Assembly (NCBI RefSeq): GCF_020148005.1
Contig: NZ_JAGXFD010000001.1
Location: 2,259,739 to 2,323,738 of the forward strand
Reading direction: 5' to 3'
DNA: 64,000 nt
Source of the DNA: Modicisalibacter tunisiensis
GTDB lineage: Bacteria; Pseudomonadota; Gammaproteobacteria; Pseudomonadales; Halomonadaceae
The notes below the pieces were generated by a model, which was given only the letters and a program-made list of their open reading frames with translations, ran no database searches and was not told the origin of the DNA. The position numbers were made by a program, and so were the translations under genes. This document shows, piece by piece, positions 42,045-52,301 of the stretch (positions within the stretch are counted from its first letter, which is position 1; every line of letters starts with the position of its first letter).

Positions 42045-43896
42045 GGTCGGCCGGAGCGGTGTCGGGGCTCGGTTCGCCATCCGGCGGGCTGGTGGTGGCG
42101 TCATCCGTGCCGAGCGAGAGGTTGCCGGCGTCTTGGGGGTCGAGCACGGCGAGCGGCGGCTGCGGCACGCCATCGACGAACATGGCCCAGGGCAGTTCGC
42201 GGTGGATGCGCCCGTCTGGCGCGGCGCTGAGCATGCCCGTGGCGCCGAACACCTCGACGCCCGGGGCGGCCTGCAGCAGCGGCAGGCGGCGGGCCAGCTC
42301 GAAGGCGTCGACGCCCATCGCCTCCAGCTTGAACAGAGCGGGGTCGCTGCCGTCGTGCAGGGCCTGGTAGCTGGCGTGGTAGGGCAGGGCATCGGCCCCG
42401 CCCACGGCGGCTTCGGGAATCTGCCAGGGGATCTCCACGAACTGCACGCCGTTCAGGTCGTGATCCTGGCGTGGCTGCGGACGCCCCTCGTAGAGGTGGG
42501 AGGTGGCGTAGATGGGCAGATCGGCGGAATAGTAGAACTCCAGCATCGGCGGCACCTGGCGCGCATAGGGCGGCAGGGCCAGCAGGAAGAGCGCGTCCAG
42601 GTGGCGCTGTGGGTGCTGGTTGCGCGTGGCGAGGAGCTTCTGCACGGCCTGGGACACCGAGCCCTGCGGGTCGTAGCGCACCTCGGCGGCGACCCGGCCC
42701 CCCTCCTGCTGCCAGGCGTCGCGGAAGGCGCTGCCCACCCGGCCGCCCCAGTCGTTGTCGGGGACCAGCATGCCGGCCACCCGGTGGCCGTCGAGACTCG
42801 CGCGGTGGGCCGCCTGGCGGGCCTCGTCCTCGGCGGACAGGCCGTACTCGAAGAGATCGTCGGCCTGGTTGGCGTCCGCCACCCCGTAGTTGAGCGCCAG
42901 GGTGGGCAGGGGCACGGCGCCGCCTTGTTCGAGCTGCGAGACCTTGTCCTTGTCCAGCGGCCCCAGCACCACCTGGGCGCCGGCCAGCGCGGCCTGGGCA
43001 TAGAGCGTCTGCAGGTCGCCCCGGCTGGTGTCGTAGAAATGCAGCTGAGGGGTCTGCTCGCCCTGGTCGAGAGCCTTCATGTGGCGGGTCTCGATGCCCT
43101 GGCGAATCGCCTTGGCGACCCCGGCGAGCGGGCCGGATTCGGGCAGGAAGACGGCGACATGCCGCACGTCGCGGCCCTGCAGGTCACGCAGGGCCTGCAG
43201 GTCGCCGGGCAGGCGGCGGGCGGCCGGGTGATTCGGGTAGCGCGAGCGCCACTGGTCGATGCGCGCGAACAGCCTGGCGATGTCGCCGCTGTTGCGACGC
43301 TGCAGGGTCAGCAGGTCCACCCAGCCGCGGGTGAGGCTGTCGCGGGGCGTCAGGTCCTGCAGGGCCGCGCCGCGCAGGCGGGTCAGCTGGCGCCAGATGT
43401 CGTCGTTGAGCGAGAAGGGCGCCTCGTCGCGCTGCAGGGCGATCAGGGTTTCCACGGCGGCGCGGGGTTCGCCGACCATGCCCTGTGCCTGGCCGCGGCG
43501 ATAGCGCAGGGTGAGCGCCTGATCGCGGGACAGGGGGATGTCGCTGTCGAGCACCTCGGTGGCCCGGAGCACGCTGCGGCCGTCTTCCTGGGTGATGCCC
43601 AGGCGTGACTGCAGCAGCGCCCAGTCGCGCCGTGCCGGCGCTGGAAGCTGCGCGGCGTCGAGGCTGCGGGTGACCTGCAGCGCCTGCGCCGTCTCGCCCT
43701 GGCGTGCTAGGATGTCGGCAGCCCGGAGCCGGGTCCTGGCGGCGTCGGCACCGCTCTGACGCTGGGCCTGGTTCAACAGTTCGGCGGGATCCGCCCCGCC
43801 GGCCGGCTTGCCGGTGATCGGTGACTGGCCGGCGCAAGCCGACAGCAGCAGGGCGACCAGGCCGACACCGCACAGGCGTCGCAGCGATTTGTCCAT
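42031..43896 (-). CDS. lpoA: Outer-membrane lipoprotein LpoA, activator of PBP1A
   Basis: 621 residues. A lipoprotein signal ends LLLSAC with Cys21. The N-terminal half is helical and TPR-like; the C-terminal half is a periplasmic binding protein type I fold (starting VRHVAVFLPESGPLAG). LpoA reaches through the peptidoglycan to switch on PBP1A. A Pro/Asp-rich tail of ~30 residues follows the last domain. It is first of a four-gene operon and divergent from rsmI. Confidence 0.94.
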
Positions 43897-44015
43897 AGCG
43901 TCTCGATTCCTTGTGTCTGGCGGAGTCCGGCCCGGCGTCGACCTGTCGCTGGCGTCGTCTGCCATGCGCGCCTTCCTGGCTCATGACCATGACATCGACG
44001 TTCGGATAACGACCC

Positions 44016-44870
44016 ATGACCGAGTCTAGCAAAGGCACATTGTACGTGGTGGCCACCCCGATTGGTAACCTCGCGGATCTCTCGCCCAGGGCGCGGGACG
44101 TGCTGGCTGCCGTGGCCCTGATCGCCGCCGAGGACACCCGCCATTCCGCGCACCTGCTGCGCCACCTGGGGGTCGAGACGCCCCTGATCTCGCTGCACGA
44201 GCACAACGAGGCCCAGCGCATCGCCTCGCTGACGGCCCGCCTGGAGGCGGGCGAGGACGTGGCGCTGATCAGCGATGCGGGGACGCCGCTGATTTCCGAC
44301 CCCGGCTTCCTGCTGGTTCGGGCGCTGCGCGAGCGCGGCCTGCGCGTGGTGCCGGTGCCCGGGGCCTGTGCCCTGGTTGCGGCGCTCTCGGCCTCGGGGG
44401 TGGCCACCGATCGCTTCCTGTTCGCCGGCTTCCTGCCGGCCCGGGGCGGGCCCCGGCGCTCGGCCATCGAGGCCCTGGCGGAGCGCCAGGAAACGCTGGT
44501 GTTCTACGAGTCGCCGCATCGCATCCGCGAGACCCTGGCCGATCTGGGCGCGGTACTGGGCGAGCGTCACCTGGTGCTGGCCCGCGAGCTGACCAAGACC
44601 TTCGAGACCTTCCTGGACGGTACTCCCGCCGAGCTGCTGGCCACGCTGGAGGCCGATCCCAACCAGGCCCGCGGCGAGTTCGTGCTGGTGGTCGAGGGCG
44701 CGCCGGCTGTGGACCGCGACCCGGAGAGGGAGCGGGGGCGCGAGCTGCTCGGGGCCATGCTCGCCGAGGGTGTGGGGGTCAAGCAGGCCGCGGCGGTGGC
44801 GGCCCGACTGCTGGGCGGGCGCAAGAAGGGCTGGTATGACGAGGCCTTGTCGCTCAAGGCCGACGGTTGA
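44016..44870 (+). CDS. rsmI: 16S rRNA 2'-O-ribose C1402 methyltransferase
   Basis: 284 residues. Tetrapyrrole-methylase fold with VVATPIGNLADLSPRA, AAEDTRHS and SDAGTPLISDPG. RsmI methylates the ribose of C1402 in 16S rRNA; RsmH, encoded just downstream, methylates the base of the same nucleotide. The stop codon overlaps the -35 box of the rnpB promoter. Confidence 0.97.
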   Translation: MTESSKGTLYVVATPIGNLADLSPRARDVLAAVALIAAEDTRHSAHLLRHLGVETPLISLHEHNEAQRIASLTARLEAGEDVALISDAGTPLISDPGFLLVRALRERGLRVVPVPGACALVAALSASGVATDRFLFAGFLPARGGPRRSAIEALAERQETLVFYESPHRIRETLADLGAVLGERHLVLARELTKTFETFLDGTPAELLATLEADPNQARGEFVLVVEGAPAVDRDPERERGRELLGAMLAEGVGVKQAAAVAARLLGGRKKGWYDEALSLKADG

Positions 44871-44895
44871 GGGGGGCGTGGCGCGCTGCTATTCT
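44867..44895 (+). promoter_or_regulatory. Promoter for rnpB
   Basis: TTGAGG (44867-44872), a 17-bp spacer and TATTCT (44890-44895). The -35 box overlaps the rsmI stop codon, and the predicted start matches the 5' end of the P1 helix of RNase P RNA. Confidence 0.7.
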
Positions 44896-44904
44896 TGCGC
44901 GCTT

Positions 44905-45262
<358 letters not shown>

Positions 45263-45295
45263 CTTCTTTTCATCGATCAGGCTTTCGAGACTTGC

Positions 45296-46249
45296 ATGCC
45301 GCACAGCGCCGCTTCTTCGTCGTCCGCCTACCGTCATGCCAGCGTGCTGCTCGATGGTGCCATCGACACCCTGCTCAATGACCCCGCCGGCGTCTATCTG
45401 GACGGCACCTTCGGCCGCGGCGGCCACAGCCGGGCGCTGCTCGAGCGCCTGAGTCCCGAGGGGCGGCTGCTGGCCATCGATCGCGACCCCGCGGCGCTGG
45501 CCGAGGCCCGGCGCATCGAGGATCCGCGCTTCTCCATCCACGCCAGCCCCTTCAGCCGGCTCGACGCGATCGCCCGCGAACAGGGCGTCCACGGCCGGCT
45601 GGCGGGGATCCTGCTGGACATCGGCGTCTCCTCGCCGCAGCTCGATGACCCCGAGCGCGGCTTCAGCTTCCTGCGCGACGGCCCGCTGGACATGCGCATG
45701 GACCCGACCCAGGGCGAGAGCGCGGCGCAGTGGCTCGCGCATGCCGACGAGCGCGACATCGCCTGGGTCTTCAAGACCTACGGCGAGGAACGCTTCGCCC
45801 GTCGCATGGCACGGGCCATCGTCGAGCGCCGCCGCGAGGCACCGATCACCCGTACCGGCGAGCTGGCCGAGCTGCTCAAGGCCGCGCATCCGGCCTGGGA
45901 GAAGGGCAAGCATCCGGCGACGCGGGCCTTCCAGGCCCTGCGCATCCATGTCAATCGCGAGCTCGAGGAGCTCGAGGCGGCGCTGACCGCGGCGCTCGAG
46001 GCGCTGGCGCCGGGCGGGCACCTGGTGGTCATCAGCTTCCATTCGCTGGAGGATCGGCGGGTCAAGCGCTTCATCCGCGATCAGGTGCGTGGCGATACCC
46101 ATCTGCCCCGCGGCATGCCGATCCGCGACGACCAGCTGGCCCGGCGCCTGGAAACGCTGGGCAAGGCACAGCGTCCCGGAGAGGCCGAAGTCGCCGAGAA
46201 CCCCCGTGCACGCAGCGCGGTGATGCGCGCCGCCCGTAAACTCGCCTAG
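45296..46249 (+). CDS. rsmH: 16S rRNA (cytosine-N4) C1402 methyltransferase
   Basis: 317 residues. SAM-binding [14 protein letters not shown], with AIDRDP and [13 protein letters not shown], and the ending [15 protein letters not shown]. It opens the division and cell-wall (dcw) cluster. The usual first gene, mraZ, is absent: the ATG is only 33 bases past the end of rnpB. The ATG at 45296 fits the family; the longer frame overlaps rnpB. Confidence 0.96.
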   Translation: MPHSAASSSSAYRHASVLLDGAIDTLLNDPAGVYLDGTFGRGGHSRALLERLSPEGRLLAIDRDPAALAEARRIEDPRFSIHASPFSRLDAIAREQGVHGRLAGILLDIGVSSPQLDDPERGFSFLRDGPLDMRMDPTQGESAAQWLAHADERDIAWVFKTYGEERFARRMARAIVERRREAPITRTGELAELLKAAHPAWEKGKHPATRAFQALRIHVNRELEELEAALTAALEALAPGGHLVVISFHSLEDRRVKRFIRDQVRGDTHLPRGMPIRDDQLARRLETLGKAQRPGEAEVAENPRARSAVMRAARKLA

Positions 46250-46258
46250 GACGTCGGC

Positions 46259-46582
46259 ATGGCCAGCACTTCCCCGGACACGCCCAGGACGCAACCGCGC
46301 CGCCGCTGGCGGTTGCAGTGGCGACTGTGGCTGGTGGGCCTGCTGATCGTGCTGATTCTGGGCAGCGCGCTGGCGGTGATCGCCAGTGCCCACCGCACCC
46401 GCGTGCAGTATGCGCGCCTGCAACGCCTCGAGGCCCAGCAGGACAAGCTGCAGACGGCGTGGGGGCGGCTTCTGCTCGAGGAAAGCACCTGGTCGGCGCC
46501 GTCGCGGATCGAGCGTCTGGCTGCCGAGCGCCTCGACATGCAGGTGCCCGACATCAGCCAGGTCAAGGTGATCCAGCCATGA
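46259..46582 (+). CDS. ftsL: Cell division protein FtsL
   Basis: 107 residues. A single membrane helix (LWLVGLLIVLILGSALAVIA) is followed by a leucine-zipper-like periplasmic coiled coil. It forms FtsQLB at the septum. It lies between rsmH and ftsI with an ATGA overlap to ftsI. Sequence alone is weakly conserved, but position and topology are decisive. Confidence 0.93.
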   Translation: MASTSPDTPRTQPRRRWRLQWRLWLVGLLIVLILGSALAVIASAHRTRVQYARLQRLEAQQDKLQTAWGRLLLEESTWSAPSRIERLAAERLDMQVPDISQVKVIQP

Positions 46583-48282
46583 CGCAGTCGCGGCAGACAC
46601 CGACGCGGGCCGAGGTGGCGCCGATGGGCCGGGGGCGCTACCGCTTCCTGATCGGTGTCGTGCTGATCGCCCTGGCGGCGCTGGTGGGACGGATCGCCTA
46701 CCTGAACGTCATCGACCGGGACTTCCTGCAGGGGCAGGGGGATGCCCGCACCCTGCGGGTCGAACCGATCGATGCCCACCGGGGCATGATCACTGACCGT
46801 CATGGCGACCCGCTGGCGATTTCCACCCCGGTGGTAAGCCTGTGGGCCAATCCCCAGGAGCTGCCCGACGACGATATCCAACGGCTGGTGCTGGCTCGGG
46901 CGCTGGGGGTCGACCTGGATTCGCTGGATGCGCGCATCCAGCGCTACCGGAATCATGAATTCATGTACCTGCGGCGACGCATGACCCCGGATGCCGCCCA
47001 GAAGGTGCTCGATCTTCAGCTGCCGGGCGTCTACGCGCAGCATGAATATAAGCGCTACTATCCCTCCGGCGAGGTGACGGCGCAGCTTGTCGGCGTGACC
47101 AATATCGACGATCAGGGGCAGGAAGGTCTCGAGCTGGCCTACAACAGCTACCTGTCCGGGGAGCCGGGAAAACGCCGCGTACTCAAGGATCGCAAGGGGC
47201 GGTTGGTGCGCGATCTTCACCTGCTCAAGGAGGCCAAGCCGGGCGGCGACCTGACTCTGTCCATCGACCTGCGTCTGCAGTATATGGCCTACCGCGAGCT
47301 CAAGGCAGCGGTCGACGAGCACAATGCCGACGGCGGCACCCTGGTGATGATGGATGCCCATACCGGCGAGGTGCTGGCCATGGTCAACTCGCCCTCCTAC
47401 AACCCCAACAACCGCACCGATATCGATGTCGACGGGCTGCGCAACCAGGCGATCACCGACGCCTTCGAGCCCGGTTCGGTGATGAAGCCGCTGGCGATGT
47501 CGGCGGCGCTCGAGACCGACAAGATCACCCCGGACACGGTGATCGACACCTCGCCCGGGTACACGCGGGTCGACGGCTACACCATCAATGACTTCCGTAA
47601 CTACGGCAAGCTCAAGCCGGCCGGAATCCTGCTGCACTCGTCCAACGTCGGCATGACCCGCATTGCGCTGCAACTCGATGACGACACCATCTGGAATCGC
47701 TATCAGGCGCTGGGGCTGGGAAAAGCGCCGGAAATCGGCTTCCCCGGCGAGGCGGAGGGCAGTCTTCCCGCCCCCTACAACTGGTCGGACAGCAAGCGGG
47801 CCACCATGGCCTACGGCTACGGGGTGGCGGTCTCGGCGCTACAGCTGGCCACCGCCTACACGGCGATCGCCAATGACGGGCGCGAGCTGTCGCCGTCGCT
47901 GCTCAAGGTCTCGGACCCGCAGCCGGGCAAGCCGGTGATCAAGCCCAAGGTGGCCCATGAGCTACTGGGCATGCTCGAGCACATCGTTCAGCCCCATGCC
48001 GGCGGTTCCAAGGCGATGGTGCCCGGCTACCGGATCGCCGGCAAGACCGGGACGGTACGCAAGGTCGAAAGCAGCGGCTATCAGACCACCGCCTATCGCT
48101 CGCTGTTCGCCGGGATCGCGCCGGTCTCGGACCCGCGCATCGTCACCGTGGTGATGATCGACAATGCCCGCGGACAGGAATACTACGGCGGCCTGGTGGC
48201 CGCGCCGGTATTTTCCCGGGTAGTCGGCAAGGCGCTGCGCCTGCTGGATGTACTGCCGGACAAGAAGGAGGCCCTGCCGTGA
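46579..48282 (+). CDS. ftsI: Septal peptidoglycan transpeptidase PBP3
   Basis: 567 residues. A membrane anchor near residues 18-38, a pedestal domain and the penicillin-binding transpeptidase. The active Ser300 is in EPGSVMKP, the second motif is SSN and the third KTGT. It crosslinks septal peptidoglycan with FtsW and is the target of aztreonam-type drugs. The ATG overlaps the ftsL stop. Confidence 0.97.
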   Translation: MTQSRQTPTRAEVAPMGRGRYRFLIGVVLIALAALVGRIAYLNVIDRDFLQGQGDARTLRVEPIDAHRGMITDRHGDPLAISTPVVSLWANPQELPDDDIQRLVLARALGVDLDSLDARIQRYRNHEFMYLRRRMTPDAAQKVLDLQLPGVYAQHEYKRYYPSGEVTAQLVGVTNIDDQGQEGLELAYNSYLSGEPGKRRVLKDRKGRLVRDLHLLKEAKPGGDLTLSIDLRLQYMAYRELKAAVDEHNADGGTLVMMDAHTGEVLAMVNSPSYNPNNRTDIDVDGLRNQAITDAFEPGSVMKPLAMSAALETDKITPDTVIDTSPGYTRVDGYTINDFRNYGKLKPAGILLHSSNVGMTRIALQLDDDTIWNRYQALGLGKAPEIGFPGEAEGSLPAPYNWSDSKRATMAYGYGVAVSALQLATAYTAIANDGRELSPSLLKVSDPQPGKPVIKPKVAHELLGMLEHIVQPHAGGSKAMVPGYRIAGKTGTVRKVESSGYQTTAYRSLFAGIAPVSDPRIVTVVMIDNARGQEYYGGLVAAPVFSRVVGKALRLLDVLPDKKEALP

Positions 48283-49802
48283 TCGAGACGACCCGTGTGC
48301 GCCTGGCCGATGCGCTGGCTGCACTCTGGCCCCATGGCGATGTACTGCCGTTGCCGCATGACGCCACGCCGATCTGCCTGACCCGTGACAGCCGGGAGGT
48401 GCCGCACTGCCCGCATCCGGCGGTATTCATCGCCGTGCCGGGCGTGATGGGCGACGGGCGCCGCTTCATCGGTGACGCCCTGACGGCCGGTGCCGAATGG
48501 GTGCTCGCCGAAGGGGAGGGCGAGCCGGCGGCGTCCGAGTCGCGCACCAGCTGGCTGCCCGAACTCGGCGAGTCCCTGGGCGAGCTCGGCCGGGAACTGT
48601 TCCGCGTGCCCGCCTCGCTATCGCTGATTGCCGTCACGGGCACCAACGGCAAGAGTTCCGTGACCCACTATCTGGCGCAGCTGTCGACGGCGCTGGGGCA
48701 TCCGGCGGGGGTCGTCGGCACGCTGGGCTGGGGGCGCCTCGGGGCGTTGATCGACAGCGGCCAGACCACGCCGGGGGCGCTGGAACTGCAGGCGGCGCTG
48801 GGGGCGATGGCGGCCGACGGCCTCGAACGGGTGGCGATCGAGGCCTCGTCCCATGCGCTGGCCCAGCAGCGGCTGGCGGGCACCCGGATCGCCACCGCGG
48901 TGTTCACCAACCTGAGCCGTGACCATCTCGACTACCACGGCAGCATGGCGGCCTATGCCGCCGCCAAGGCGCGGCTCTTCCAGCGTCCCGAACTCGAGCA
49001 CGCGGTGGTCAATGGCGACGACCCGCTGGCGCGGCTGATGCTGGCCGGGCTGCCGGCGGGCGTGCGGGTGCTGGCGACCGGCAGCGCCGAGGCCACCACC
49101 CTGAGGGTGCTGGACTGGCTGCCCCACGAAACGGGGCAGCGGGCGCTGATCGCCACCCCGGACGGCGAGCGGGCCCTCGAGCTTTCCCTGATGGGGCGCT
49201 TCAACCTGGATAATGTGCTGCTGGCCATGGCCGCGCTGCTGGGGCAGGGCGAGGATCTGGACGAGCTGTGCCGGGCCGCAGCCGAGCTGGCGCCGGTGCC
49301 GGGGCGCATGCAGCGTCTGACCCGGCCCGGGGCGCCGACTGTGGTGGTCGACTACGCGCATACCCCGGATGCCCTGGCACACGCCCTGCGAGCGCTGCGT
49401 GACCACCTGCCGGGCGAGGGCGCCGCGACGGCGAAGCTATGGTGCGTATTCGGCTGTGGCGGTGATCGCGATACCGGCAAGCGGGCGTTGATGGGCGAGG
49501 TCGCCGGCCGCGAGGCCGACCGCGTGATCGTCACCGACGACAACCCCCGCAGCGAGGACCCGGCGGCGATCCGCGAAGCTATCCTCTCCGGCATGAGCGA
49601 TGCCGGCCGTGCCGCGGCGCTGAGCCTGGAAGGGCGGGCGGCGGCCATCGAACGGGCGGTGGCCGACGCCGATGCCGGTGACCTGATCCTGGTGGCCGGC
49701 AAGGGCCACGAGACCTCCCAGGAGATCGCCGGGCAACGCCATCCCTTCAGTGATGAAGCCGCGGCGCGCGACGCGCTGGCTCGGCGGGAGGCCCGCGCAT
49801 GA
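48279..49802 (+). CDS. murE: UDP-MurNAc-L-Ala-D-Glu:meso-DAP ligase
   Basis: 507 residues. The ATP loop GTNGKSSVTHYL and the DAP-specific DDNPRSEDP motif show it adds meso-diaminopimelate, so the cell wall is Gram-negative type A1gamma. The GTG start overlaps the ftsI stop, and the stop overlaps the murF start. Confidence 0.97.
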   Translation: MIETTRVRLADALAALWPHGDVLPLPHDATPICLTRDSREVPHCPHPAVFIAVPGVMGDGRRFIGDALTAGAEWVLAEGEGEPAASESRTSWLPELGESLGELGRELFRVPASLSLIAVTGTNGKSSVTHYLAQLSTALGHPAGVVGTLGWGRLGALIDSGQTTPGALELQAALGAMAADGLERVAIEASSHALAQQRLAGTRIATAVFTNLSRDHLDYHGSMAAYAAAKARLFQRPELEHAVVNGDDPLARLMLAGLPAGVRVLATGSAEATTLRVLDWLPHETGQRALIATPDGERALELSLMGRFNLDNVLLAMAALLGQGEDLDELCRAAAELAPVPGRMQRLTRPGAPTVVVDYAHTPDALAHALRALRDHLPGEGAATAKLWCVFGCGGDRDTGKRALMGEVAGREADRVIVTDDNPRSEDPAAIREAILSGMSDAGRAAALSLEGRAAAIERAVADADAGDLILVAGKGHETSQEIAGQRHPFSDEAAARDALARREARA

Positions 49803-51166
49803 CACCGCCGTTCCCGGCCCGTCTGGGCGAGGTCGCGCGTCTGCTTGATTGCCCCGCGCCGCTGGCCGACGCCGCCATGGGTGCCGTGACCACCGATACC
49901 CGCAGCCTCGGTCGCGGCGACCTGTTCGTCGCCCTCGAGGGCGAGCGCTTCGACGGCCATGCCTTTCTGGCCCGGGCGCGAGAAGCCGGTGCCGTGGCGG
50001 CGGTCGTCTCGCGCCCGGTTGATGATCCTCTTGCGCAGCTGGTGGTGCCCGACACGCGGCTGGCGCTGGGCATGCTGGCCGAGGCGCGGCGCCGGGCCTG
50101 GGGCGGCAGGCTGGCGGCCGTCACCGGCAACAGCGGCAAGACCACCGTCAAGGAGATGCTGGCGACCCTGGTGCGCCGTCAGGGGGCGACACTGGCGACC
50201 CGTGGCAACCTCAACAACGAGATCGGAGTTCCGCTGACCCTGCTGGGTCTCGAGGCCGGGCACCGTCACGCGGTGCTGGAGCTGGGGGCCAACCATCGCG
50301 GCGAGATCGCCTGGACGACGACCCTGGCACGCCCCGACGTGGCGGTGATCACCAACGTGACCGGGGCTCATGTCGGTGAATTCGGTGGGGCGGGCGCCAT
50401 CGCCCAGGCCAAGGCCGAGATCCTGGCAGGATTGCCGGCCGACGGGACGGCGGTGCTCAACCGCGAGGATCGTTTCTACGCCTTCTGGCGGTGCATGGCC
50501 GGAGAGCGCGAGGTGCTGGACTTCGCCGTCGAGCGTCCGGCGCGGGTCCGTGCCGACGATCTGGTCGCGGATGACACGGGGCGTTATGCTTTCACGCTCG
50601 TCATTGATGGCCGCGAGGCAGGGCGCGTCAGTCTGGCATTGATGGGACGTCACAACGTGGCCAACGCGCTGGCCGCCGCGGCGGCTGCGCTGGCGCTGGG
50701 GCTGCCCGAGAGCGAGCTGGCCGCGGGGCTGGACGAGGCGGCCGCGCTGCCGGGGCGGCTGTCGCTGACGGCGGGCCGCGAGGGACGCCGGCTGCTCGAT
50801 GATACCTACAATGCCAATCCCGGCGCCGTGAAGGCGGCGCTGGACGTGCTGGCCGCCTTGCCGGGGCCGCATTACTGCTACCTGGGCGCCATGGGGGAAT
50901 TGGGCGCGGCCTCCGCGGCATTGCACGCCGAGGTGGGGCGGTATGCCCGCGAACGGGGCATCGACTTTCTCGGTACACTGGGCGTCGATGCCGAGCCGGC
51001 GGCTCGAGCCTTCGGCGATCCCGGGTGCCATTTCACGGACTGGGCGGCGCTGCTGTGTCACGCCCACGACCATCTGCCGCCCGGGGCCAGCGTGCTGGTC
51101 AAGGGCTCGCGCAGTGCCGGCATGGAGCGTCTGATTGCCGAGCTGCGTGCCGATGATTCAAGGTGA
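49799..51166 (+). CDS. murF: UDP-MurNAc-tripeptide:D-Ala-D-Ala ligase
   Basis: 455 residues. The ATP loop VTGNSGKTTVKEML and NLNNEIGVPLTLL are Mur ligase hallmarks of MurF. It adds D-Ala-D-Ala, the last cytoplasmic peptide step. ATGA overlap with murE; mraY follows after 9 bp. Confidence 0.97.
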   Translation: MTPPFPARLGEVARLLDCPAPLADAAMGAVTTDTRSLGRGDLFVALEGERFDGHAFLARAREAGAVAAVVSRPVDDPLAQLVVPDTRLALGMLAEARRRAWGGRLAAVTGNSGKTTVKEMLATLVRRQGATLATRGNLNNEIGVPLTLLGLEAGHRHAVLELGANHRGEIAWTTTLARPDVAVITNVTGAHVGEFGGAGAIAQAKAEILAGLPADGTAVLNREDRFYAFWRCMAGEREVLDFAVERPARVRADDLVADDTGRYAFTLVIDGREAGRVSLALMGRHNVANALAAAAAALALGLPESELAAGLDEAAALPGRLSLTAGREGRRLLDDTYNANPGAVKAALDVLAALPGPHYCYLGAMGELGAASAALHAEVGRYARERGIDFLGTLGVDAEPAARAFGDPGCHFTDWAALLCHAHDHLPPGASVLVKGSRSAGMERLIAELRADDSR

Positions 51167-51175
51167 GCGGAACCC

Positions 51176-52258
51176 ATGCTGCTTTTCTTAGCCGATTTGC
51201 TGGCGCAGTTTCAGAGCGCTTTCACGGTCTTCAACTATCTCACGCTGCGAACCATCCTGGGGACGCTCACGGCATTGCTGTTGTGTCTGTGGCTGGGACC
51301 ACTGGTGATTCGTCGCCTGGTCGAGCGCCAGATCGGCCAGGCCGTGCGCGACGACGGCCCCCAGTCGCACCTGTCCAAGGCGGGCACACCCACCATGGGC
51401 GGGGCGATGATCCTGATCGCGATCGCCATCAGTACCCTGCTGTGGGGGGATCTGACCAACCACTATGTCTGGCTGGTGCTCATCGTCACCCTGGGCTTCG
51501 GTGCCATCGGCTGGGTCGATGATTTCCGCAAGGTGGTGGAAAAGAATCCACGGGGCCTGCCGGCGCGCTGGAAGTATTTCTGGCAGTCGGTGCTGGGGCT
51601 CGGTGCGGCGGTGTTCCTCTACGTGACCGCGGCCAGCCCGGTGGAGACCAGCCTCATCGTGCCGCTGTTCAAGGAAGTGGCCGTACCGCTGGGGCTGGGC
51701 TTCGTGGTTCTGACCTATCTGGTGATTGTGGGCAGCTCCAACGCGGTGAACCTGACCGACGGTCTCGACGGGCTGGCGATCATGCCCACGGTGATGGTTG
51801 CCATGGGGCTGGCCGTGTTCGCCTATGCCAGCGGCAACACGGTGTTTGCCGAATACCTGCACATCCCCCAGGTGCCGGGTGCCGGCGAGCTGGCGGTGTT
51901 CTGCGGCACCATCGCGGGGGCCGGGCTGGGCTTTCTGTGGTTCAACACCTATCCGGCGCAGGTGTTCATGGGCGATGTCGGTGCCCTGTCGCTGGGCGCC
52001 GCGCTGGGCGTGGTGGCCGTGGTGGTGCGCCAGGAGATCGTGCTGTTCATCATGGGCGGTGTCTTCGTCATGGAGACGGTCTCGGTGATCCTGCAGGTGG
52101 CCTCCTACAAGCTCACCGGCCGGCGCATCTTCCGCATGGCGCCGCTGCATCATCACTTCGAGCTCAAGGGCTGGCCGGAACCCCGGGTGATTGTGCGTTT
52201 CTGGATCATCACCGTGGTGCTGGTGCTGCTGGGCCTGTCCACGCTGAAGATTCGCTAG
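51176..52258 (+). CDS. mraY: Phospho-MurNAc-pentapeptide transferase MraY
   Basis: 360 residues and ten predicted membrane helices. Conserved cytoplasmic loops are [20 protein letters not shown], the Asp of [11 protein letters not shown], and [11 protein letters not shown]. It makes lipid I on undecaprenyl phosphate. Confidence 0.98.
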   Translation: MLLFLADLLAQFQSAFTVFNYLTLRTILGTLTALLLCLWLGPLVIRRLVERQIGQAVRDDGPQSHLSKAGTPTMGGAMILIAIAISTLLWGDLTNHYVWLVLIVTLGFGAIGWVDDFRKVVEKNPRGLPARWKYFWQSVLGLGAAVFLYVTAASPVETSLIVPLFKEVAVPLGLGFVVLTYLVIVGSSNAVNLTDGLDGLAIMPTVMVAMGLAVFAYASGNTVFAEYLHIPQVPGAGELAVFCGTIAGAGLGFLWFNTYPAQVFMGDVGALSLGAALGVVAVVVRQEIVLFIMGGVFVMETVSVILQVASYKLTGRRIFRMAPLHHHFELKGWPEPRVIVRFWIITVVLVLLGLSTLKIR

Positions 52259-52301
52259 GCGCGCGGCGTCCGTCGAGCACAAGGAAAGGGGAGAAGCGGC
52301 G